Assembly (NCBI GenBank): GCA_014529385.2
Contig: CM043971.1
Coordinates: forward strand, 89,455,340-89,519,339
Length of the DNA stretch: 64,000 nucleotides
Reading direction: 5' to 3'
DNA from: Adiantum capillus-veneris
Taxonomy: Eukaryota; Streptophyta; Polypodiopsida; Polypodiales; Pteridaceae
Under the pieces are notes generated by a model. The model had not been told where the DNA came from, did not search any database, and saw only the letters and a list, made by a program, of their open reading frames with translations. Positions within the stretch are counted from its first letter, which is position 1; the number at the start of each line of letters is the position of its first letter. The position numbers were made by a program, and so were the translations under genes. This document shows positions 56,278-64,000 of the stretch, in pieces.

Positions 56278-57228
56278 CTATTTGCTTGAGAGACTTTCCT
56301 CCTCCTTGGGCACATTTTCTTCACGAGAGATCTCCTTGTTTTTATTATTCTTTTCCTCATATGCCTTGCGACGCATATTTTGTTGCTTAATAGTGCGATC
56401 TTCACATACAAAACATTTTGTATCCCTCAAATAGATCCAACTATTATCAAGGATAATCTTTCGCTTGGTCTCATCCGGCATGGTGCATACAATTGGCCGT
56501 TCTCCCGAGCGAGGAGCTCCTTGCTTCCCCACTCTATGTGCTCCATAGACCATAACTCCGGACATGCCAAAGCGGGTTTTGAAGAAATCTTCAATAACAA
56601 TGGCAAGAGAAGGAGGTGTCTCTAACTTCTCTTCGGGAATTCCACGAATAACAATGTTCTTGGAACGTCGCTCCCGTTCCTTCAACTCCTCCACATCCAC
56701 ATTCTCAACATTCTTTGTTTGAACCATAGCTTGCATGAGTGAGGAATTAGAAACCACATTGCTACCACATACATCAGCCTAAGACTTGTTTGTGCATACA
56801 TTTTTCATGTCGCATACATCCCGGCTCAAAGTGTCAAATTTCTCCTCTTTCAATACATGATCATGCTCTACTTTGTTCATCCGCTCCTTCAAAGCATTCA
56901 AGTCCACAAGAGAGCGTTTACATTCCTTGACTTTCTCTTCAAGTTGCATCAAACGTGTTGTTTGCATCTCAAGTGTCCTCTTGAGATTCTCATTCTCAAC
57001 CACAAGTATCCTTAGTGTGCCATTCTCCATTGCAAGTGCTCGTAAGTCTTCACCTTGTTTGTTTACGGTCTCTTGCAATGATACCAAGTACGCCATGATC
57101 ATGGCTTCCGATGTCGTTGGTTGGGTGGTTGTGTTGCTATCTCCACACTTAGGAGATTTTGTATCATTTTCCACAATGGTTGTGGACCTTGTTGAAGAAG
57201 AAGAACCCTTGCGAGTGCCGGAAGACAT
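56278..57228 (-). pseudogene. LINE-1 ORF1 with one in-frame stop
   Basis: One frame from MSSGTRKGSSSSTRSTTIV at 57228 to 56278 with a single TAG at 56779-56781. The N-terminal half predicts a coiled coil (LKRTLEMQTTRLMQLEEKVK, LKERMNKVEHDHVLKEEKF). The second half has RRSKNIVIRGIPEEKLETPP and RPIVCTMPDETKRKIILDN, reminiscent of the RNA-binding domain of L1/Jockey ORF1 proteins. ORF1 proteins coat the LINE RNA. The stop could be a recent mutation or a read-through site; everything else in the frame is open. Confidence 0.75.
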
Positions 57229-57457
57229 TGTATGTAAAATAGGAGATGAGAATCAATTTTGTTGAACCTGTTCACTTCGGAAATGCTGCTACAGAAACGC
57301 CTTCCATAACTCTGAAAATTTCTGTCTTTACATCAATGCGTAGAGGACTTCGTTCTCTTCGATTGAGGCTATAGATCACCCAAATCGGAGTTCGGATGAA
57401 GAAGTTATGATCAAAAGAGTGGACTGCTGTCTACTAGGTCAAAAAACGGCTGAGTTT

Positions 57458-57460
<3 letters not shown>

Positions 57461-57512
<52 letters not shown>
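57461..57512. repeat. (GA)n tract at the LINE 5' end
   Basis: 26 GA units directly next to the LINE 5' end. Confidence 0.97.
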
Positions 57513-57516
<4 letters not shown>

Positions 57517-58680
57517 TTTTATTTTTTGTTTCGTCGAAATGAAGCACCTCTTCATTGAAGTGAGGCCCCTCTTCACACCTTTTGATCTCTACTTGGTTTT
57601 TCCTTGGACGCTTGATGTGGAGCTTTGGGAAGCCTTGATTTTCTTTGTTTGAAGAATTGAGACTTCGCTTGTCGGCTGTGGGACTGCCTGCTTCTTGCTA
57701 GATGCCCTTGGAGCTCGCGGGATTGTGCCCTTGTGGGAAGCCTTGGGGCTAAGGGGAGCAGCGCGGGAAGGGGGGCCAAAAGAATAGGGCACTCCCGTTG
57801 GGAGTTCTTGTGCTCCAAGGGCGTGGGAAGGGGCCCCCCGTAGGGGCGGGCCCGAAAACTTCTTAAAAAACAGTTGGGCGAGTGCCGGATGGCAACCACT
57901 GGACGATCGGACACAGCGAAGGCAAATAACCGGCGGCGGTGAGTCGTGTGAGGAGCCACTGGGTGGCAACTAGAGGGGCCAGTCAGTCGATCAATGAGCG
58001 TCCGGCCGGACCCGAAAGAGGAATAGAGTTTGATTGAGCGCTGCCTTCAAATCTGCCGCCCGCCCGCCCACGTGTGTGCCCAAAAGGCCTTCCCCTCTTG
58101 ACCAAAAACCTTATTTAGGGTATCTTCTCGTGGGCTTGGAAGGTGGTGACCTACAAAAAAGGGAGTTGAGCATTAAATGCTTCCCACACACACACACTTG
58201 AGCAAGACTTTCTTCTGCAACAGCAATCAGTAGGGCTTTTCAACAAATGTTGATTTTAATTGGATGAGTAACCCCTCTTGAGGGACCCGATTTGAACACG
58301 AGAGGATTCAATAGAAGGCCCTTGACAATGGCTACGCACACACATAGTCGGATTGAGCTGACTGGTTGAGCATAAACCAAATTTGAGAAGTATGAAAAAG
58401 TGGTTTTTGAGCTCAATATAAAATTGGATCAACTCAGTATCAGGCATAGCTAAAGGCAATCAAGAATATGATTTGAGGCTTAAGGTAGAGAGCAATTAGG
58501 GGAGCAAAACGTGCAAAATCAATAGTAAATACAATCTAATGAAAAACTAATGCTTCCTAATCAAACTTGCCTAATCCATGGAGGGTAGTGGCCTCTTGGG
58601 TCTACCAAGGACGTGCCCACACATGGATAGGTTAGACTAATACACAAATGCATAACGGCAAACCTAGGTAGCACACAGTA
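57513..58680. other. Leader-like region of Copia-2 and unrecognised DNA
   Basis: The part next to 58681 is probably Copia-2 leader. The GC-rich part around 57680-58100 has open frames on the minus strand rich in Pro, Ser and Arg, without a family match; I do not call a gene. No repeat partner is visible in the window. Confidence 0.35.
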
Positions 58681-58927
58681 GCTCTGATACCACTTGATGG
58701 GAGTGGGATCATGCTAGCTAGGTGGATGAAAGAGAAACATCGTGCACACAAGTGAGTGTGTGTGTGGCTAGATTATCACTCAAGCGAATTAGGTTCCAAG
58801 ATCAATTAACTTGGACTCATAAACACAATCTTGAGTATTTACTAAGCCATCACAAGCTCAACATAAACAAAGGAGATGTAATGCAAAATAGACTTGGGTT
58901 ATTCATTCATGAAATGAGCTTTAAGTT
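58681..58927 (-). repeat. Copia-2 5' LTR (partial) and primer-binding site
   Basis: On the minus strand the LTR ends CCCACTCCCATCA and is followed by TGGTATCAGAGC (58692-58681), the initiator-tRNA-Met site. The LTR sequence 58694-58927 matches 45342-45573; its upstream part is missing. Confidence 0.75.
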
Positions 58928-59654
58928 TAAAGTCCAAATTTCTTAGCTACCTGTGCTACACGAGAGCTTTTCTGACTTTTGTATTTTTTTCCCTTCGCTT
59001 TCCTTGATTTGTTTTTCCTTTGTTTGTGCTCTGTTCGTCTGTCTGTGTGGGGTGCCTGTGTTTGTGAACAGGTGAGTTCTTTTTTGGTTGCATGTGTGCG
59101 TTCATGTTTGTTGTTGTGCTTGTTATCTCTGCTTGCTATTTTTCTATTGGTTTCCATGTTTGGTGGGTTGGCTCAGGCTTTGGGGTGGTGGCTGAGTTCT
59201 GGATGTTCTGGGTGGCATTTTGTGTTTCTTCAGCAACTTCTCCTTCTCAATGCTTGGCTGTGGCAAGTTGTAAGGATGCCTAGCCCTGTTGATTGTTGTC
59301 GGGGGTTGTTCTTGAGGATTTTTATCCATGTGTAAGGTCTCCTGTGCTCTTCTTGGTGTGGATGATGGATTCATCTTTATGCCGTCCGTCCCGCTGGTTT
59401 GGCCACTGGTTAGTCAGGGAAGCTCGAGAGTCCACAGCTCGCTGTTTTCTCACGTGCTGTATTGTTTGGTGCTAAAGACGTTTCCAAGCAGATTTATGTG
59501 GTTTCTGTGCGGATCTTTGGCTCTTGACTTTTTATCTCAGCCCCATCTATGTGTATTTTTTCTCCCTTCACAGCTTTGTTTTCCTTGAAGATCTTGGGTT
59601 TTTCTTCACTTTTGGTTTTATGTTGTGATCTGGCTTCCATTGTGTTTTGTAATT
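58928..59654. other. No recognised element
   Basis: T- and G-rich, with chance open frames of hydrophobic composition on the plus strand. I see no domain, repeat partner or LTR boundary. Confidence 0.4.
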
Positions 59655-60705
59655 GGTGTACTAAACTTAGCTAAGTTATCTTTGGTTCTTAGAAATGGTG
59701 GTACCTTCTTAGCACCCTTGGTTACCTCAAATGGCGCCTTCCCCGTTGACGAACGACTCTATTGCCGGAGGCGAACTGCACCAAGGGCAAATACCTTTCC
59801 CATTGAATCTTTTGATCGGAAATATAAGACTTCAACAAGTCCAAAACCACTGAATTGGCTATCTCAGACTGCCCGTCTGCCTGTGGGTGGAAGGAGGAGA
59901 GAACTGCAACCGCGTGCCAATGTTCTCCTAGATTGCCCTCCAAAACAAACTAGTGAATGGGTGAAACAATGGACTCAGACATACCATGTAATCGGAAAAT
60001 CTGTGAGACACAGTTTTGCCAAATGATCGGGCTTAACTGTCTTCTTTACCGGAATGAAGTGGGCCTGCTTACTGACTCTGTCGATGAGTGTCGAAATGCC
60101 ATCATGCCCACTCTGAGTCTTGGGAAGATCAAAATAAAATCCATGACGATGCTTTCTCAGGGACGGGAGGATAAAGGTTGTAGGAGTCCTAGTTCCTTAT
60201 GCCTGTCAAACTTGACCTTTTGGCATACTAAGCAACTGCGAACAAACTCGTCCACATCCTTTTTGAGCCTTGGCCAGCAGAAGTAGTGCTCAACACACCC
60301 TTCAAGGTGGTATTTATGCCGCGGTGGCCCGAAAAAAAAGGTGGACAATGGCACTCTGTTCAAAACCCTTTCCCCCAAAGGTTGTGTAACACACAACATC
60401 GTTTTCCGCATCAAGTAGCCGTCCCATATGGAATAGCATGCAACTATCTCCCCACTCTGTAATCGGGTAAAAATGTCTGCAAAATCAAGATCGATGGCGT
60501 ACTGATCTACCACTTCCTCAAAGCTTCTATGATGAATCGCAGAAAGAGCCAAAACCAGGGGCTTGCGAGATAACGCATCTGCCACTAAATTCTTATGTCC
60601 CTGAACATGGACTATCTGGAAATGAAAATGTGACAGAATGTTAGCACATCTCATCTGCTTTTCCGAAAGCTGCTTCTGAGACAAGCGGTACAACCCCATC
60701 ATCAG

Positions 60706-60708
<3 letters not shown>
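59655..60708 (-). pseudogene. Gypsy remnant: RNase H end and integrase
   Basis: On the minus strand the sequence runs from LSQKQLSEKQMRCANILSHF (end of RNase H) through VADALSRKPLVLALSAIHHR, the H2C2 zinc region ([20 protein letters not shown]), and integrase pieces ending with SSFHPQADGQSEIANSVVLD and APFEV. It is related to Gypsy-host and Gypsy-2 but is a separate copy. Both ends are lost and the integrase is out of frame. Its right end is cut by the (GA)n-LINE unit at 60709. Confidence 0.85.
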
Positions 60709-60751
<43 letters not shown>

Positions 60752-60883
60752 TTCATTATCGGCCTAGGAGGTCAAATATGACCTATGGGACCAAGGAAAC
60801 ATACACGGTGCCTCTTATCAAGAGGGTACATTGGAAACATGAGTAGATGCGGATACAACAAAATTGTGACATATGTCACTTAG

Positions 60884-60931
<48 letters not shown>
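60709..60931 (-). mobile_element. 5'-truncated LINE 3' end inside a (GA)n microsatellite
   Basis: The core 60749-60886 is flanked by (GA)n on both sides (60709-60748 and 60887-60931). On the minus strand its 3' end TGGTCCCATAGGTCATATTT continues to within a few bases of (TC)n, matching the terminal 40 or so bases of LINE-1. Only about 138 bp of element remain, as expected for 5' truncation. Confidence 0.78.
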
Positions 60932-60934
<3 letters not shown>

Positions 60935-60968
60935 TGTCATTCTCAGCAATGCGTTTCACTACCTCCAG

Positions 60969-61234
60969 ATTGTGTCCGTGCTGAACCAGTCATATATAAG
61001 ACATTCGAGAATTTTGACAAGAAAGTGACATTACTGAGGGCTTATGTCGGTGATCGTGCAACATGGAGGAATCCAGCTCATCCTTGGAGAGTGGACAAGA
61101 GGTTTGGACTCAAGGGGGTCCCCACACTCATTTTGTGGAAAGATGGAGCTGTTTCTGGAAGGCTGGAGGATAATGAGGCACATCTGGAGCATCATGTTGA
61201 AAAGCTTTTGAACTTAGCAACTACTGATGCCTAA
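60969..61234 (+). CDS. Clot: Clot thioredoxin-like protein, exon 2
   Basis: Exon 2 begins after CACTACCTCCAG with AT TGT, which together with the G from exon 1 gives Asp47-Cys48 and completes WCPDC. The rest runs uninterrupted to a TAA: VRAEPVIYK after the active site, the family-typical RAYVGDR and NPAHPWRVD, the cis-proline loop GVPTLILW (Pro98), and GRLEDNEAHL near the C-terminus. There are no stops, frameshifts or missing residues, so the gene appears intact despite its enormous intron. The protein should reduce disulfides through Cys45 and Cys48. A possible AATAAA polyadenylation signal lies 32 bp after the stop. Confidence 0.93.
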
Positions 61235-61265
61235 CCATCAAGGAGGGGTATCTGGCACCTGCAGC

Positions 61266-61271
61266 AATAAA
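61266..61271 (+). terminator. Candidate polyadenylation signal of Clot
   Basis: AATAAA 32 bp after the stop codon, followed by T-rich sequence (AAATTTTGTTG). Plant polyadenylation signals are loose, so the real cleavage site may differ. Confidence 0.45.
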
Positions 61272-64000
61272 AATTTTGTTGCCTTTATAAGGTCAAATGA
61301 TGATAGTTTGTGGTAATTATGTGCATTGTAAATATAAATTAATAGCCCATCTTAGTACCTTGTTTATGTGGTGGTACAAATGACATATATGTGCAGTGTC
61401 TACATGAGTAGCTCATTTTAGTGTATGTAAAATTTGTTCTCTGTCCAGCACTAAATTTATATTTTGTCAATTTCTTTTTTTTCCTTTAATTTATGGCTAA
61501 ATCTACACATAATTATCAATTCTTGAATTAAAAATCATACTAATTATCCTAGTAAAGAACTACTTTACGTACGTTTCTAGTTATTTTTGGGGCTAAGTCA
61601 GTGATTATCCTTTTTAAATTACCACTAAATTAGAGTTTTGTGCTCGCGTGCAGTGTATTCCAAGCTTTATCGTTGGTTAATGCTTCAGATTAGAGAAAAA
61701 TACTCTTTTCTGTTCACGAACTAAGTTTGGCATGGCTTTCCTCGAGTTTTGGACAAGCCATTTGCCCTCTTCCATGCATGTGGTAGTCATTCTTTAATAC
61801 TTTCTCGAGATGGTTGGCTTGTGTGCTGGGATTGCTTTATTTTTCTCTCACTCTGCAATCAGATGGGCTTTAGAAAACAGCCTTAATGAATGCGCACATG
61901 CGCTTGCCTTGTGTGTTGATTTTGCCCATTAATAAGCGCCATTCTAGCCAACAGAAGCCTGTTATCCTTTGTGCAGAAGCCACCATATGTGCAGTGTTGA
62001 GGGGGTGCTCGAAAAAGCCTAGGCTTATTAGTGCCACTTACATATTGTGAAAATTTACCTCTAAATTTTAAATTCGAAAGTGTGAACCTACAAAAATTAG
62101 AGAGATTTCGTGTAAATACCTTCAAATATAGTCAATTTACCTCTCAAATTTTGAAGGTTTGAGATTTTTTTTTTTTTTGTTTCACTGTAAATTTTGATGA
62201 GAACATGAAGGCAAGTGCGTGCATGGAAACTCGTAGAAAAAAGGTGTACTTGCAAATAAGTGTATTTGTTGTATAGATCATAGACTGTGAGTTCTGCCTG
62301 ACGCATTTTGCATCTCTCAACGCTAGCATTTGGCACTCTTGCTTGCCTCTATCCCATGCATTGACTTGCCTGCTTATTTCTTTGCATGTGGTGCATGGAG
62401 ATTTCCAGAGACAAAAAAAGAGGGGTGGGCCACTGTGTCGATATGTTGTTCACGTCTCTTGGACGAGGGAGATTGTTTATATGATGTATGGAGCTGACAA
62501 TGGTGGAGGCCAGCTATTACATGGAGTTTGGAGTTGTTTTGTGTGTGTGTTTGAGTGAAGTTGCAATGGCTGAAGTGATGGTGTTCTTCGGTCAATTTGT
62601 CACTTGGATAAGCTGCTGTGTGTTGTCAAATAAGTCATGAACTCTCTCAATCTTGCTCATGTATTTTCCATCAGTTGGTATACACTTTTGTTCACTTGCA
62701 TAAAGAGTAGATACGATACTTGCCAAGTACTTTCGGCAAAAAATGGTAGCTATGATACAGTGTAAGAGAAAAATGTGAATTTGCTTGATGTTCACTACCA
62801 GTGGTTTTTGTGGATGACATCGGAGCCATACACAAATGTAAAAAGAGATTTTAGTGATTTTGTGCTGGCAATAACACTCGAATGGGAACTACAAAAGAGT
62901 TGAGATATCAGGGGCATGAGCATACATCAAGAGAGACAATTAGACACTAGCAAGGCCATTTTGTGCTATTAAAAAAGAGTCCTATAGAAGTGAGATCACT
63001 AAGGAAATCACAAAACACTTGTTCCAATCATTCTGGTGCAGCCAAGAAAAACAATCAAGAATATCTTTGGCTACCATATCACTCGTTGTCGATTAAGAGA
63101 GCGCATTTTGTGGGAGAATAGTGCAATACTTTGTAGAGCCTCTATATCTATGCAACTTAAAGGCGTCATTTATGCCTTTAAGTTGTTACCTTTTGTCAAA
63201 TATCGTTGGACCTTTGTTGCATAGAACGTTGCATGCATCTTAAAGATAGCATCCATTTCCACGAAGTCATGTGGTATGGGAATGACGCTTGTTCATGCAT
63301 CAAGCCAAGAAAGAGAACAAATTTCATGAATTCACGTTAGATTGGAAGGTCTACTTTGTCTAAGGCTTCCATTATAACATGTAAGAAGTGAAAATCACAA
63401 CTATCACTGAACAATTTGTAATTGTCTTGATAATTTTAATTACTGGCTTGTTTTTCAAACATCCCCATGATGTATGGCTTTGGTAATAGCCACATGGTGT
63501 TAGATATGGTATCTTTCTAGTTTTTTTAGAGAGTTTTGGATTATCCATAAGAACAAGGCTTGTTTAAAACATCCTCACGGAATTGGGCTATATGATAAAT
63601 GTGTGATGGAAGCTTTATGAGGTACGGCCTAAAGGTTAAACATATAGAATAGCATGTAATGTGCTATCAAAATTGAACTACGGATTGAAATTTGAAAATA
63701 AATGTAATCGAAAATTGTTCGAAGAATAATTTCTTGTCATAAATTGACAGATGCACACTTCAACTTGTATCATAAATTTGTCAATGTACATATTTATAGA
63801 CAACTAGAAATACATCATACCATACACAACTTGAAATTGTCATATTGCAAATGTGAATTTACCTTATTCTTATTTTTCTTTATGATTTGAAGCTTGTGCA
63901 TTGGGAAAACATTGACTATGAATTTGGCTACAAAATCAAAGTAGCTACATGATGAGTCTTTATATTTTTAATGTTCATGCTAAGCAAGTTTCCCAGAGGA
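61272..64000. other. Downstream flank of Clot, no recognised gene
   Basis: AT-rich intergenic sequence; the first few hundred bases may be 3' UTR. There is a poly-T run near 62167-62179. The open frames are short and composition-driven. I see no LTR pair, integrase or RT motif here, in contrast to the intron. Confidence 0.45.

Larger units (their letters stand above)
52847..57460 (-). mobile_element. Full-length LINE flanked by (GA)n (LINE-1)
   Basis: A 4.6-kb non-LTR retrotransposon with a 5' UTR (57460-57229), ORF1 and ORF2, and a short 3' UTR. Both ends touch (GA)n tracts (52788-52846 and 57461-57512). There is no poly-A tail; the last bases are ATAATAAAA followed by (TC)n. The intact ORF2 suggests a young copy. 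The tracts on both sides suggest insertion into a pre-existing microsatellite. It interrupts Copia-2. Confidence 0.9.
45342..58927 (-). mobile_element. Copia-like element split by two insertions (Copia-2)
   Basis: On the minus strand: partial 5' LTR (58927-58694), primer-binding site (58692-58681), leader, LINE insertion (52847-57460), gag N-terminus (52687-52352), GagPR-2 insertion (52351-46149), gag C-terminus with zinc knuckles (46148-45913), purine tract AAGGGGAGGA, and 3' LTR (45672-45342). The two LTRs share about 230 bp. Gag middle and all of pol are absent, so the element was defective, or internally deleted, before or during the insertions. Confidence 0.65.
12378..60968 (+). other. 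Single 48.6-kb intron of the Clot gene
   Basis: The intron runs from GTAACT to CTCCAG and is phase 1. It contains almost every mobile element described in the window, on both strands, and no other host exon that I can recognise. The last 37 bases before the acceptor are free of repeats, but a (GA)n tract and a LINE remnant end directly upstream of them. The join is supported by exact reconstruction of a conserved motif. Transcript evidence was not available. Confidence 0.88.

Noticed and set aside
57573-57969. Two overlapping Pro/Ser/Arg-rich frames on the minus strand
   Set aside because: Open because the stretch is GC-rich; no family resemblance and no supporting signals.
59144-59588. Hydrophobic frames suggesting a membrane protein
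   Set aside because: T/G-rich composition gives overlapping hydrophobic frames; no start context, family match or conserved neighbour.
61025-61234. Independent 69-aa protein in exon 2
   Set aside because: It starts at a GTG inside a domain and lacks the catalytic cysteines; family sequence continues upstream to the acceptor at 60968.
12239-61234. Clot exons as a processed or split pseudogene
   Set aside because: There are no stops, frameshifts or lost conserved residues, and both splice signals are intact. A misassembly cannot be excluded from sequence alone.

Overview
The window is nuclear DNA of a land plant. Nearly all of it is transposable-element sequence: chromodomain Ty3/Gypsy, Ty1/Copia, LINE and SINE-like copies, plus long (GA)n/(TC)n tracts. 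The degenerate PPR-like arrays have tandem units carrying motifs such as ACTLKACGL, TQDLHMGERIHD and NALIAMYAKGG. This style is frequent in ferns and other seed-free plants, so a large-genome fern is my best guess; that is inference, not proof.

One host gene can be read with confidence. It is a plant Clot / TXNDC17-type thioredoxin-like protein of 134 aa on the + strand. Exon 1 is 12239-12377 and exon 2 is 60969-61234. The two exons join in phase 1 through a consensus GT...AG pair and rebuild the WCPDC redox motif exactly at the junction. The single intron is therefore about 48.6 kb (12378-60968), and almost all the transposons in the window lie inside it.

Layout: 1-1290 repeat-rich sequence without a recognised gene; 1291-3948 truncated Copia (minus); 3949-4798 and 7646-8170 degenerate PPR-derived units split by about 2.85 kb of unrecognised DNA; 9.5-10.5 kb a cluster of SINE-like units ending in (TC)n; 10.6-11.8 kb tRNA-like promoter remnants; 12.2 kb Clot exon 1. 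Inside the intron: a Copia LTR (13.2-13.4 kb); a decayed Gypsy chromovirus (13.4-20.4 kb, minus); a gag-protease element lacking RT and integrase (20.4-26.2 kb, plus); an inverted LTR fragment of the same family; a second Copia LTR copy carrying a solo LTR with target-site duplication (26.7-28.4 kb); a nested Gypsy stack (28.66-45.05 kb); a Copia split by insertions (45.3-58.9 kb) whose inserts are a second gag-protease element (46.1-52.35 kb, minus) and a full-length LINE (52.85-57.46 kb, minus); a Gypsy remnant (59.65-60.7 kb) and a short LINE 3' end within (GA)n (60.71-60.93 kb). Exon 2 follows 37 bp later. The last 2.7 kb show no gene beyond a possible polyadenylation signal.

The nested stack can be ordered. 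A host Gypsy was hit by a miniature LTR element (28767-30395, TSD ATATT) and by a complete Gypsy (30647-42086, TSD TCTTC). The latter was in turn hit by a gag-only LTR element (35267-40139). The most unusual elements are the gag-protease family, in which two copies carry the same uncharacterised region plus a chromodomain-like tail where RT and integrase should be, and the LINE, whose two copies both sit between (GA)n tracts.
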